This document shows, piece after piece, positions 9,352-18,918 of a DNA stretch of 64,000 nucleotides. The DNA is taken from positions 186,001 through 250,000 of the forward strand of contig NZ_JACIDJ010000003.1 in assembly GCF_014196305.1 (NCBI RefSeq). Reading direction: 5' to 3'. The notes under the pieces were generated by a model. The model worked only from the letters and a program-made list of their open reading frames with translations, did no database searches and was not told where the DNA came from. A program made the position numbers and the translations under genes. Positions within the stretch are counted from its first letter, which is position 1. Every line of letters begins with the position of its first letter. Source of the stretch: Roseococcus suduntuyensis (GTDB taxonomy: Bacteria; Pseudomonadota; Alphaproteobacteria; Acetobacterales; Acetobacteraceae).

Positions 9352-9435
9352 CTGCGTCAAGCGTTTCCACCGCATCCTCTTCTGCCATACTGGCCGCGGG
9401 GGCGCGCTTCGCCCCTTGAGATCGAGGGAGAAGCC

Positions 9436-9774
9436 ATGATGAAGCCTCGCACTTGGATGCTGGGCCTTGCGCTCGCCGCAGGCATCGGCACGGCCCAGGC
9501 CGCGACCGTGACCACCGCCTGGGAAGCCGTCAATGACGGGCAGGATGCCTGCCTCAGCACCGGCGTGGAGGCCACGCGCCAGGCGGGTTTCCGTGGCAGC
9601 ATCTCGAACGACCGGCAGACGGTGTTCGGCTGGCGTGGCGATGACAGCATCGCCATCCGCTGCATCGGCGACCGGCGGCTCGCGGTGATCTTCATCTATG
9701 TGGTGAGCCGCGAGGACAACAACGCGCTGCTGCAGACGGTGCGGAACACCTATCGGCGTCCGACGAAAGGCTAG
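9436..9774 (+). CDS. Small secreted protein of unknown function
   Basis: A 112-residue protein with a clear Sec signal peptide (hydrophobic residues 8-20, cleavage after AQA near residue 22) and about 90 mature residues with two Cys (near 40 and 76) that could form a disulfide. I do not recognise the family. GAGGGAGAAG precedes the ATG at 9436; an ATG one codon later is equally possible. It is monocistronic: a terminator lies before it and a large hairpin begins 1 nt after its stop. Confidence 0.7.
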   Translation: MMKPRTWMLGLALAAGIGTAQAATVTTAWEAVNDGQDACLSTGVEATRQAGFRGSISNDRQTVFGWRGDDSIAIRCIGDRRLAVIFIYVVSREDNNALLQTVRNTYRRPTKG

Positions 9775-9775
9775 A

Positions 9776-9827
9776 GCAGCGTCCGATCGGCTGAACCGCT
9801 TCGCGGTTCAACCCGATCGGACGCTGC
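9776..9827. repeat. Large palindromic element at convergent gene ends
   Basis: A 52-nt near-perfect inverted repeat. The outer 14-bp arms (GCAGCGTCCGATCG / CGATCGGACGCTGC) are followed by a small internal loop, then AACCGC-TTC-GCGGTT at the tip. It could act as a bidirectional terminator between the small secreted gene and the autotransporter gene, although no T-run follows. The 13-mer CGATCGGACGCTG recurs in the tandem repeats at 32.3 kb, linking it to a dispersed family of such elements. Confidence 0.75.
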
Positions 9828-9936
9828 CCCAGGTGCTGCGGGCTCCTGGGAGCCGCGGAGTTGGTCTGATGTGCTGCCAGGCTGCCTGGCCGAGAGAAGG
9901 CCGCAGCCTGGGCAACGCCGCCGGACCTCGCCCGCC

Positions 9937-12900
9937 TCAGAAGGCGTAGCGGATGCGCGCGGTGCCGTTGACGGCGTGGCTGCGGCCCGACAATTCCGCA
10001 TCCACCCGCGCCGTCACGGTGGTGGAGGGGCTCAGCCGCCAATCCAACCCGCCCGAGACAAGTGCCGCATGCGCGTCCGGCCGCGGCCCGCTGACCGTGA
10101 AGCCGGCCTGCGGCAGTCCGATGAACTGCGCGCTCATGCGCGCATCCCGCTGCAGATACGCCGCCCAGCCCGCCCGCGCGAAGCCGCTCAGCGCCGTGCC
10201 CAGGCTCATATCCGCCCGCACCGCAACCTCCAGCCGCGACTGCCCGTGCGTCTGCCCGGCCACCGCCAGCGCCGCCGGCCCCTGCCCGCCCGTCGCGCGT
10301 TCCGAGTAGCTCGGCACCGTGTACCAACTGCCCTGAAAGGCCAGCTGCGGCGTCAGCGCCACGCCCGGCAGCACATCCGCCACACGCCACCCGGCCTCCA
10401 GCCGCGTGGACACGCCCTGGCTCGTCACATCCCCACGCAGTTGGCCGGCGCCGAAGAACGGCACCTGCCGCTCCGTGGACAGTTCCGTCGCGCCATAGGC
10501 CAGCGCCGCCGCCAGTCGCAGCGGCCCGAACTGGCCCGTGCCATACACCGCCCCCTGCAACTGGGTGCCTTCCGCCCGGCCCAGGCCCTCCGACAGCCGT
10601 GCCGTCGCCCCCGTCGCCGCGAGCGCGAGGCCCGCCACCACCTGCGCCGAAAGCCGCACATCGGCCCCCGCCGCCACGCCGCCGCTGGTCGAGGAGACGA
10701 AGTTCGGGGCGTTGCCGCCCGCCCCCATCCGCTGGTTGCCGGCCAGCGCCGTGGCCCAGACCGCGTAGCGCGGCGTGGAACCGGCCGCGCCATCACCCAG
10801 GGCCTCCGCATTCCGCGCCGGGTCCAGGACCGCCCCCAGGAACTGCCCGGCGCCCTGCGCGTGCAGCCCCGCCGCCACCGCGTGCACCTGGCCCGAGACC
10901 TGGTCCAGCCCGCGCGGCAGTTGCGCCGCCGGCAGGTTGTACAGCGGGAAGAAGGCCGAGACATCGGCCCCGCGTGTCACCGCCCGGTCAAAGCCCCGCG
11001 CCACCGCGATCTGGTTCGGCGTGCCCTGGCCCAGGATCGGCACCGGCACGCCGGGGGTCGGCGGCGGCGGCGGCGGGTCGGTGATGATCGGCTCCAGCAT
11101 CGCCGGCGTCAGCACCAGCTGCGCCTCTGTCGCCGTGGTGGTCACCGTGCTGGTCACGCCGGCGCCGAAGCTGCCCTGCGTGTCCACCGTGGCGAAGCTG
11201 CCCGCCACCGCGCTGGCCTGGATCAGCGTGTAGGGCGCGTTGAAGTTGTAGCTGCCGCCCAGCGCCACCAGTTGCAGCGTGCCGCCCAGTGTCGCCGTGC
11301 CGGAGACGTTGATGCGGTCCGCCAGCGGGCCATCCACCTCGATCTGCGTGATCGAGCCCGGCGCCAGCGTGAGGTTGCCGCTGACGGTCAGCGTGCCGAT
11401 CGAATTGCCCGGCGCGATCGCCCCGCCGGCCAGCACCGCAACGCCCGGCAGAGTGCCCGTGCCGCCCAGCGTGCCGCCCGCCTCCACCGTGACGCCGGCG
11501 GATGCGGCGATGGAGCCATTCACCGAAAGCCGCCCGGACCGCACCAGCGTGGCGCCGGTATAGGTCTGGGCTGTGGTCAGGATCAGATGGCCCGATCCCG
11601 CCTGCGTGACGGTACCGCTGCCCGAGATCAGGTTGTCCACCGTCACCGCGTCGCTGCGGTTGAACACCAGCGCCGCGTTGTTCACCACCGCACCGCTGCC
11701 CAGCGTGCCAGCGGTGCCGCCAGCGCCCACCTGCAAGGTGCCCGCGGTGATGGTCGTGCCGCCGGAATAGGTGTTGGCGCCGGTCAGGATCAGCGTGCCC
11801 GAGCTGACCTTCTCCAGCCGCATCGTGCCCGCGATCTCGCCGGCGAAATCGCCCCGCAAGATGACCGTCAAGCCATTGTTGGTGAGCGTGCCGCTGCCCA
11901 GAAGGTTGGTGATCACCAACTCCGTCCCCAGCGTGGTGTCGTAGTCGAGCGTGGCGCCCGCGTTGATGGTCGTCGTGCCGAAGGTGGAGAGGAACACGGC
12001 GCCAGTTAAATTCCCGGTCCGCAGCGTACCGCCGGCAACCAGCAGGGCCGCGGTATCTAGCCCGCTGGCGCCGCTCAGGCCCAGGGTCACAGTGCCGGTC
12101 TCGGTGGCCGAGCCGAAGGCCAAGGTGACCGGTCCATTCACGATCAGGTCGCCGCCCAAGGTCAGGTCTTGCCCGCTGGCGGCGGCGATGGTCTGCGTCC
12201 CGCTGGTGCCGGTCCCGATGTTGTTGGCCAGCGTGCCCGTCACGTCGGAGCGCAGCGTGCCCCCATTGATCGTGACGAGCCCGGCGCCGAGCGCGCCCAA
12301 ATCGCCCAGCGCCAAGGTGCCCGCATTGATGATCGTGCCGCCGGAATAGGTATTGGCGCCGGTCAGTGTCAGCACGCCGGTGCCGGACTGGGTCAGCGTG
12401 CCGCTGCCGGAGATCAGGTTGCCGACCGTCACCGCATCACTGCGGTTGAACACCAGCGCCGCGTTGTTCACCACAGCCCCGCTGCCCAGCGTGCCCGTGG
12501 TGCCGCCATCGCCTATTTGAAGGGTGCCCGCGGTGATGGTCGTGGTGCCGGAATAGGTATTGGCGCCGGTGAGTGTCAGTACGCCGGTGCCCTCCTGCGT
12601 CAGCGTGCCGCCGCCGGAGATCAGGTTGCCGACCGTCACCGCATCACTGCGGTTGAACACCAGTGCCGCGTTGTTCACCACAGCCCCGCTGCCCAGCGTG
12701 CCAGTGGTGCCGCCAGCGCCTATTTGAAGGGTGCCCGCGGTGATGGTCGTGGTGCCGGAATAGGTGTTGGCGCCCGTCAGGATCAGCGTGCCCGACCCCT
12801 CCTGCGTCAGTGTGCCGCTGCCGGAGATCAGGTTGCCGACGGTCACTGCGTCGCTGCGGTTGAACACCAGCGCCGCGTTGTTCACCACAGCCCCGCTGCC

Positions 12901-14931
12901 CAGCGTGCCAGTGGTGCCGCCATCGCCCACCTGCAGCGTGCCCGTGGTGATGGTCGTGGTGCCGGAATAGGTGTTGGCGCCCGTCAGGATCAGCGTGCCC
13001 GACCCCTCCTGCGTCAGCGTGCCGCTGCCGGAAATGGCATTGCCGAACGTCACCGCGTCGCTGCGGTTGAACACCAGCGCCGCGTTGTTCACCACCGCGC
13101 CGCTGCCCAGCGTGCCCGTGGTGCCACCATTGCCGACCTGCAGCGTGCCGGCGTCTATGGTCGTGCCGCCGGAATAGCTGTTGGTGCCGGTCAGGATCAG
13201 CGTGCCCGCGCTGATCTTCTCCAGCCGCATCGTGCCCGCGATCTCGCCGGCGAAATCGCCCGCGCGGATAAAGGTCACATCCGTATTCGTCAGCCGCCCG
13301 GCGCCGCGCAGGTCGTTGATGGCGAAGCTGGATGTCGGCGCATTGCCGTTCAGGTCGAGGGTGGCGCCGGCATCGATGGTGGTGGTGGTGGCCAGCTGGA
13401 TGAGCTGGGGAATGTTGCCATTGCCGCTGATCAACGTACCGCCGGCAATCCGCAGGGAGGGCGGCGCCAAGGTGTCGAGGGTAATCGAACTGAATTGCGC
13501 GGTGATGGTGCCGGTATCGGTCAGGCTGCCGAAGACGAGTTCGGATTGTTGGCCCAGCAGAAGCTGGCCCGTCAGCGTCAGCGCCTGGCCCGTCGCGGCG
13601 CCGATCGTGCCCGTGCCGAGATCGGCGAGGCGGATATTGTTGCCAAGCGTGCCCGTGACATTGCTGCGCAGCGCACCGCCATCCAGGGTCACAAGGCCGG
13701 TGCCGAGGCCGCCGAGGTCATCGAGCGCAATGGTGCCCGCATTGATGATCGTGCCGCCGGAATAGGTGTTGGCGCCGGTCAGTGTCAGCACGCCGGTGCC
13801 CTCCTGAGTCAGCGTGCCGCCGCCGGAGATCAGGTTGCCGACCGTCACCGCGTCGCTGCGGTTGAACACCAGCGCCGCGTTGTTCACCACCGCGCCGCTG
13901 CCCAGCGTGCCAATGGTGCCGCCATCGCCTATTTGCAGGGTGCCCGCGGTGATGGTCGTGGTGCCGGAATAGGTGTTGGCGCCGGTCAGGACCAGCGTGC
14001 CCGTGCCCTCCTGCGCCAGCGTACCGCCGCCGGAGATCAGGTTGCCGACCAGATGCACATCCGACCGGTTGAACACCAGCGCCGCATTGTTCACCACCGC
14101 GCCGTTGCCCAGCGTGCCCGTGGTGCCACCATTGCCCACCTGCAGCGTGCCGGCGGTGATGGTCGTGCCGCCGGTGTGGAGGTTGAGGCCCGCCAGGGTC
14201 AGCGTGCCGGTGCCGACCTTCTCCAGAAGGATCGCGCCGGCCTGACCCTGGAGGATCTGCCCGGAAAAGGTGTCATTGGTATTGAGCCCGCCGATGCGAG
14301 CGGTGATGTCGTTGTCGGTCAGGCTCTGCAAATTGCCGGTGCCGCTGAGCGCACCCAGCGTGGTGCTGCGCGCAGCGCCCCTGAAGACAAGCCGGTTCGT
14401 GATGACGTACCGCGACTCCCCGCCCGGGGAGATGTTATCAAGCGACATCTGACCGACGAGCTGGTAGGTGACGTTGGTGCCCGTGGCGGACGAACCCTGC
14501 ATGAACAGCGTCTGTCCGGTGGGGACAACGATGATCTGTTCGACGCCGGAGTTGTTGACGACATCGGCGCTGAACTGCGCGAAATCGCCAAGGGTCAGCG
14601 TGTAGGTCGGTGCACCGGCCGCGAAGGTGATGCCACCGAAAGTCGTGTTGACACTGGTGAACACGCTGGTCGGCCCGGTGTTCTGGAAGATGGCCCCCCC
14701 GCCATCCGGCACGATGCCGGTGCTCCAGTTCGACCCGGTGTTGAAATCCGTGCCCGGCCCGATCCAGACCGGTTGCGCGGCGGCCGGCACCGCCAGGCCG
14801 CACAGCACCGCGAAGGCAGCCGAGGCCAGCAGCGAGACAGGACGGGAAGGACGCGAGACGCCAGTCAGCGCCGTGCTGCTGCGCAAAGCCACACCATAGC
14901 CAAATGATCCGAACCGCACCGACCGCTCCAC
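9937..14931 (-). CDS. Type V autotransporter with autotransporter-associated beta-strand repeats
   Basis: A 1,664-residue surface protein. After an extended signal peptide (cleavage near PAAAQ, about residue 53) comes a long passenger made of beta-helix repeats of the LTGANTYSGGTTI.AGTLQVG type. A proline-rich linker (TDPPPPPPTPG) leads to an outer-membrane beta-barrel of about 280 residues ending in RIRYAF, with the terminal Phe expected by the BAM machinery. Likely an adhesin or cell-surface protein. The start used is GTG at 14931; no good ribosome site is visible there, so the true start may be a few codons downstream. The gene stands alone in its transcription unit. Confidence 0.85.
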   Translation of the reverse strand: MERSVRFGSFGYGVALRSSTALTGVSRPSRPVSLLASAAFAVLCGLAVPAAAQPVWIGPGTDFNTGSNWSTGIVPDGGGAIFQNTGPTSVFTSVNTTFGGITFAAGAPTYTLTLGDFAQFSADVVNNSGVEQIIVVPTGQTLFMQGSSATGTNVTYQLVGQMSLDNISPGGESRYVITNRLVFRGAARSTTLGALSGTGNLQSLTDNDITARIGGLNTNDTFSGQILQGQAGAILLEKVGTGTLTLAGLNLHTGGTTITAGTLQVGNGGTTGTLGNGAVVNNAALVFNRSDVHLVGNLISGGGTLAQEGTGTLVLTGANTYSGTTTITAGTLQIGDGGTIGTLGSGAVVNNAALVFNRSDAVTVGNLISGGGTLTQEGTGVLTLTGANTYSGGTIINAGTIALDDLGGLGTGLVTLDGGALRSNVTGTLGNNIRLADLGTGTIGAATGQALTLTGQLLLGQQSELVFGSLTDTGTITAQFSSITLDTLAPPSLRIAGGTLISGNGNIPQLIQLATTTTIDAGATLDLNGNAPTSSFAINDLRGAGRLTNTDVTFIRAGDFAGEIAGTMRLEKISAGTLILTGTNSYSGGTTIDAGTLQVGNGGTTGTLGSGAVVNNAALVFNRSDAVTFGNAISGSGTLTQEGSGTLILTGANTYSGTTTITTGTLQVGDGGTTGTLGSGAVVNNAALVFNRSDAVTVGNLISGSGTLTQEGSGTLILTGANTYSGTTTITAGTLQIGAGGTTGTLGSGAVVNNAALVFNRSDAVTVGNLISGGGTLTQEGTGVLTLTGANTYSGTTTITAGTLQIGDGGTTGTLGSGAVVNNAALVFNRSDAVTVGNLISGSGTLTQSGTGVLTLTGANTYSGGTIINAGTLALGDLGALGAGLVTINGGTLRSDVTGTLANNIGTGTSGTQTIAAASGQDLTLGGDLIVNGPVTLAFGSATETGTVTLGLSGASGLDTAALLVAGGTLRTGNLTGAVFLSTFGTTTINAGATLDYDTTLGTELVITNLLGSGTLTNNGLTVILRGDFAGEIAGTMRLEKVSSGTLILTGANTYSGGTTITAGTLQVGAGGTAGTLGSGAVVNNAALVFNRSDAVTVDNLISGSGTVTQAGSGHLILTTAQTYTGATLVRSGRLSVNGSIAASAGVTVEAGGTLGGTGTLPGVAVLAGGAIAPGNSIGTLTVSGNLTLAPGSITQIEVDGPLADRINVSGTATLGGTLQLVALGGSYNFNAPYTLIQASAVAGSFATVDTQGSFGAGVTSTVTTTATEAQLVLTPAMLEPIITDPPPPPPTPGVPVPILGQGTPNQIAVARGFDRAVTRGADVSAFFPLYNLPAAQLPRGLDQVSGQVHAVAAGLHAQGAGQFLGAVLDPARNAEALGDGAAGSTPRYAVWATALAGNQRMGAGGNAPNFVSSTSGGVAAGADVRLSAQVVAGLALAATGATARLSEGLGRAEGTQLQGAVYGTGQFGPLRLAAALAYGATELSTERQVPFFGAGQLRGDVTSQGVSTRLEAGWRVADVLPGVALTPQLAFQGSWYTVPSYSERATGGQGPAALAVAGQTHGQSRLEVAVRADMSLGTALSGFARAGWAAYLQRDARMSAQFIGLPQAGFTVSGPRPDAHAALVSGGLDWRLSPSTTVTARVDAELSGRSHAVNGTARIRYAF
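11610..14170 (-). repeat. Seven near-identical 207-bp coding repeats in the autotransporter passenger
   Basis: The segment GAVVNNAALVFNRSD recurs seven times within a unit of about 69 residues. Adjacent central copies are exactly 207 bp apart (landmarks at 12421, 12628 and 12835) and nearly identical at DNA level. The array is interrupted twice by a more divergent 200-300 residue segment. Such identity allows copy-number change by recombination and is a likely site of assembly error. Confidence 0.85.
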
Positions 14932-15098
14932 CCATGCTTGGTTATTTTAAAGTCATACACATGGAATGGGGATTGGAAAGCCCGGTGCTCAAGCCAAATG
15001 AGGGGCGGGCGGGGAGAAGGTCACCCCGCCATCGTCGCACTCTCGGTGGGCCGAAGCCGTGAATCAGCCGCTGTGCGGTGCTGCGGTGCCGAGGGGGC
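14932..15098. other. Autotransporter upstream region
   Basis: A 167-bp gap without a gene. The 50 bp next to the autotransporter start are the most A+T-rich in the neighbourhood (ATTTTAAAGTCATACA at 14943-14958) and presumably carry its promoter. I cannot assign -35/-10 boxes with confidence. The remainder is ordinary G+C-rich DNA before the hydantoinase B stop codon. Confidence 0.4.
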
Positions 15099-16760
15099 TC
15101 AGCCGCCCCACCCATAGAGACGCTTCGCCTCGGCCGCGCTCACCAGCCCATCGGCCACGTCGCGCGCGACCAGTTTGGGGTCGCGCTGGCGCGGGTCGCC
15201 CATGCCGCCTCCACCGGGCAGCTTCAGCAGCAGGTGCCGGCCCTTGGGCACCACCTGGAAGCCCTTGGTGCGGAGCACGGTGCCGTTGGCGTCATCCAGG
15301 CCGACCCAGCCATTGGCGCCCTCGCCGCCGCCGAGGCGGCCCTTGGGCGCATTGGCCACGCGGTCGAAGATGGCGTTGACCGCGAATTCGGCGTCGCCCT
15401 TGGCGCCGATCTCCATGATCTGGCCGAAGCCGCCGCGCGTCTGGCCCGCACCCGCGCTGTCGGGCCGCAGCTCCTTCCGCCAGAAGATGACGGGGGCGAC
15501 GTTCTCGGTGGCTTCCACCGGCATGGTCCGCACGCCGGAGGGGAAGGCGATGCCGTCCAGCCCGTCCTTCGTGGGGCGCGCGCCGGTGCCGCCGGAGTTG
15601 AAGGTGATGATCTCGAAATCCTCGGTCTCGGCCGCCTGGCCGCTGACCTGGCTGCCGCCGCGGAGCGGCGGGTTCCACAGCGCCGACGAGCCCTCGGCGT
15701 TCACGCGGTCGGGCACGGCGTGGCTGAGGCAGCCCATCATCAGGTCAGGAATGAGCTGGCCGATGACGTGCCGCACGCTGACCGGATAGGGGCGCGGCGC
15801 GTTGAGGATGCAGCCCTCCGGGATCATCATCTCGAAGGGCTTGAGGCTGGCCCAGTTGTTGGGGATGTCGGGTGCGACCACGCACTTGATCCCGAAGCAG
15901 GAATAGGCGCGGCAATAGGAGGGCGGCACGTTGATGCCGCGCGTGGACAGCCCCGAGGTGCCGGCATAGTCCACCACGATGCGGTCTTCGTGCAGCGTCA
16001 TGGCGGCGCGGAGGGTGACGGGCGCCTCATAGCCGTCGCTGCGGATTTCGGCCTGGTAGGTGCCGCGCGGCAGGGCGGCGATCGCTTCCTGCGTGGCGGC
16101 CAGGCTGCTGTCGAAGATGAAGGTGGCGAGCCCGTCCAGGCTGTCCATCTTGTACTCGTCCATCATCTCGACGAGGCGCTTGGCCCCCGCATCGTTGCAG
16201 GCGCAGAGGCTGTAGATGTCGCCTTCCAGCTCCACCGGCGTGCGGGAACCCACGCGGATGAAGTCGAAGAAGGTCTCGTTGGGCGCGCCCTGGTCGAAAC
16301 ACTTCACGATGGGGATGTAGAGGCCTTCCTCAAAAACGGAGCGCCCCTCCGGCCCCATCCCGAGCCCGCCGATGTCAATGATGTGCGCGGTGTTGGCGAA
16401 GAGCCCCACGATGGCGCCGTTGCGGAAGGCGGGCGTGACCACCGTCAGGTCATGCAGGTGCCCGGTGCCGAGCCAGGGGTCGTTGGTGATGTAGTGGTCG
16501 CCCGGCTTCATGCTAGCGGCGGGGAATTTCGCGAGGAAATGCCCCACGGATTCCATCATGGAATTCACATGGCCGGGCGTGCCGGTGACGGCCTGCGCCA
16601 GCATGCGCCCTTCCAGGTCGAAGATGCCGGCCGAAAGATCTCCCGCCTCGCGCACCGTGGTGCTGAAGGCAGTGCGGATCATGGTCTGCGCCTGTTCCTC
16701 GACCACCGCGATGAGGCGGTTCCATTGGATCTGGCGCTGGATTTTTTCGAGGGCGTTCAT
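15099..16760 (-). CDS. hyuB: Hydantoinase/oxoprolinase family protein, subunit B
   Basis: A 553-residue HyuB-type subunit. Family members act with HyuA in ATP-dependent opening of hydantoins or 5-oxoproline, or in related carboxylase-type reactions. Family features include MIRTAFSTTVREAGDLSAGI near the start, PGDHYITNDPWLGTGHLHD near residue 85, and a C-terminal glycine-rich LPGGGGMGDP. An ATG 14 codons upstream is in frame, but the ATG at 16760 has GGAGAGA before it and begins the conserved region. It lies 64 nt downstream of hyuA. Substrate not determinable. Confidence 0.85.
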   Translation of the reverse strand: MNALEKIQRQIQWNRLIAVVEEQAQTMIRTAFSTTVREAGDLSAGIFDLEGRMLAQAVTGTPGHVNSMMESVGHFLAKFPAASMKPGDHYITNDPWLGTGHLHDLTVVTPAFRNGAIVGLFANTAHIIDIGGLGMGPEGRSVFEEGLYIPIVKCFDQGAPNETFFDFIRVGSRTPVELEGDIYSLCACNDAGAKRLVEMMDEYKMDSLDGLATFIFDSSLAATQEAIAALPRGTYQAEIRSDGYEAPVTLRAAMTLHEDRIVVDYAGTSGLSTRGINVPPSYCRAYSCFGIKCVVAPDIPNNWASLKPFEMMIPEGCILNAPRPYPVSVRHVIGQLIPDLMMGCLSHAVPDRVNAEGSSALWNPPLRGGSQVSGQAAETEDFEIITFNSGGTGARPTKDGLDGIAFPSGVRTMPVEATENVAPVIFWRKELRPDSAGAGQTRGGFGQIMEIGAKGDAEFAVNAIFDRVANAPKGRLGGGEGANGWVGLDDANGTVLRTKGFQVVPKGRHLLLKLPGGGGMGDPRQRDPKLVARDVADGLVSAAEAKRLYGWGG

Positions 16761-16824
16761 GCCAGTCTCTCCGATCGCAGGAGGGCGCAGCGAAGCGAGC
16801 ACCGGAGGCGTGAATCGGTGAGCA

Positions 16825-18918
16825 TCAAGCGTCTCCCTTCGTCAGTTCCAGATACCCCAGCCCATCCATCCGGCACGACCACCCCGGCCCCACCAGCGTC
16901 GAGGTCTCATCCTCCACCACGATGCAGGGCCCGGGCACGGTCGCTCCCGGCGCCATGTCGTCGCGCGCGTAGACGGCCCATTCGGCCACCTGGCCCGTCG
17001 CGGTGTCGCGCACCTGCTGGGTGCGGATGGGCGCGGGCGCGGGGGCGTCCATCACCTCGGCCACGGGGTCCGCGTGGTCCACCACGGTGGCGACGGTGAC
17101 GGCGAAGCTCAGCACCTCCACATCCGAACCGGGCACGGGGCGGTCGTAGAAGCGGGTGTACTCGGCGTCATAGGCCGCGCGGATGGCGGCGATGTCGCCC
17201 TGCACCAGCGCCCGCACCGGCATGGGCACCGCGATCTCATGCCCCTGCCCCACATAGCGCATATAGGCGATGCGGTTCTCCACCGTGGGCGCGCCGAAGC
17301 TGCCCTCGGCCACCACCTGCGAGGCCTCGGCGCTCATCGCCGCCAGCAGCGCGTTTACGCCGTCCAGGTCGAAGCGGGCGAAGCGCGTGTAGAGGCTCTT
17401 CACCACCTCATAGGCCACGGGCGCGCGCAGGAAGCCGATGGCGGAACCCACGCCCGCGCCCGAGGGCACCAGCAGCCGGTTCACGCCGATCTTCTCCGCC
17501 ACGCGATAGCCATGCACGGGCCCGCCGCCGCCGAAGGCGATGATGGCGCGGCCCTCATAGGATTTGGCGCTCTCGATGGCATGGACGCGGGCCGCGTTGG
17601 CCATGTTCTCGTCCACCATCTCGACCACGCCCAGCGCCGCCATGCCGGGCTCAAGACCGAGCTTGCCGCCCACATGCGCGTCCAGCGCGGTGGCGGCGGC
17701 GGCCTCATTCAGCGCGAGCGAACCGCCCGCGAAGCTCGCCGCGTCGTAGCGGCCCAGCGTCAGGTTCGCGTCCGTCACCGCGGGCTTGGTGCCGCCGCGG
17801 CCATAGCAGGCGGGGCCGGGCATGGCGCCCGCGCTTTCCGGCCCCACCTGGATGCGGCCCATGGCGTCGAGCGAGGCCAGCGAACCGCCGCCCGCGCCGA
17901 TCTCCACCATCTCGATCACGGGGATGCGCAGCGGCAGGCCCGAGCCGCGCTTGAAGCGGCCCACGCGCGCCACCTCGAAGGTGCGGCTCGCTTGCGGCGC
18001 GTAGTCGTCAATCAGGCAGACCTTGGCGGTGGTGCCGCCCATGTCGAAGCTGAGCACCTTCGACCAGCCGCGCTGCCGCGCCACGAAGGCCGAAAAGATG
18101 GCGCCGCCCGCCGGCCCGCTTTCCACCAGGCGGATGGGGAAGCGCGACGCGGTCTCGACCGTGGTGAGGCCGCCGCCCGAGAGCATCAGGAACAGCGGCG
18201 CGGCGACGCCCATCTCGCGCAGCCCCGCCTCCAGCCGGCCGAGATAGCTCGCCATCAGCGGCTGCACATAGGCGTTGGCGACGGTGGTGCTGAAACGCTC
18301 CCACTCGCGCATCTCGGGGCTGACCTCGGAGGCCAGCGAGACGGGCACGTCAGGCAATTCGGCGCGCAGGATTTCGGCGGCGCGCTGTTCGTGCGCGGGG
18401 TTCACGAAGCCGTGCAGGAAGCCGACCGCGACGGCCTCGATGCCCTCGGACTTCAGGAAGGGGATGTGCGCGCGCAGGCTCGCCTCATCCAGCGGGCGCA
18501 GCACCTTGCCGGTGTTGTCCAGGCGTTCCACCACCGGCAGGCGCCAGCGGCGCGGCACCAGCGGCTGCGGCAGCTCGATGTTGAGGTCGTACTGGTCGTA
18601 TCGGCTCTCATTGCCGAGCGCCAGAACGTCGCGGAAGCCCTCGGTGGTGATGAGCGCGGTCTTCGCCCCTTTGCGCTCGATCAGCGCATTGGTGGCGAGC
18701 GTGGTGCCATGGATCACGAGCGTGACATCGGCGGGGGTGAGTGCCGCGCGCGACAGCGCCACGCGCACGCCCTCCAGCACGCCGAGTTCCGGCGCGTGCG
18801 GCGTGGTGAGGACCTTGGCGGTCCAGCGCGTGGCCTCGCCGTCCGCGTCCTGCGCTTCGAGGGCGACGTCGGTGAAGGTGCCGCCGATGTCGGCGGCGAG
18901 ACGGACAGACGTGTTCAC
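16825..18918 (-). CDS. hyuA: Hydantoinase/oxoprolinase family protein, subunit A (ATPase fold)
   Basis: A 697-residue HyuA subunit with the actin-like ATP-binding motifs DIGGTFTDVAL near residue 10 and SFDMGGTTAKVCL near residue 290. The start is a GTG at 18918 whose last bases overlap the stop of the upstream SDR as GTGA. The 23 codons upstream of it, though open, belong to the SDR end. With HyuB it should form a cytoplasmic ATP-dependent amidohydrolase complex. The upstream SDR may supply or process its substrate. Confidence 0.87.
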   Translation of the reverse strand: MNTSVRLAADIGGTFTDVALEAQDADGEATRWTAKVLTTPHAPELGVLEGVRVALSRAALTPADVTLVIHGTTLATNALIERKGAKTALITTEGFRDVLALGNESRYDQYDLNIELPQPLVPRRWRLPVVERLDNTGKVLRPLDEASLRAHIPFLKSEGIEAVAVGFLHGFVNPAHEQRAAEILRAELPDVPVSLASEVSPEMREWERFSTTVANAYVQPLMASYLGRLEAGLREMGVAAPLFLMLSGGGLTTVETASRFPIRLVESGPAGGAIFSAFVARQRGWSKVLSFDMGGTTAKVCLIDDYAPQASRTFEVARVGRFKRGSGLPLRIPVIEMVEIGAGGGSLASLDAMGRIQVGPESAGAMPGPACYGRGGTKPAVTDANLTLGRYDAASFAGGSLALNEAAAATALDAHVGGKLGLEPGMAALGVVEMVDENMANAARVHAIESAKSYEGRAIIAFGGGGPVHGYRVAEKIGVNRLLVPSGAGVGSAIGFLRAPVAYEVVKSLYTRFARFDLDGVNALLAAMSAEASQVVAEGSFGAPTVENRIAYMRYVGQGHEIAVPMPVRALVQGDIAAIRAAYDAEYTRFYDRPVPGSDVEVLSFAVTVATVVDHADPVAEVMDAPAPAPIRTQQVRDTATGQVAEWAVYARDDMAPGATVPGPCIVVEDETSTLVGPGWSCRMDGLGYLELTKGDA

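Noticed and set aside
12169-14907. A 912-codon plus-strand frame in the autotransporter region
   Set aside because: Its periodic sequence is the antisense of the autotransporter repeats and has no known domain.
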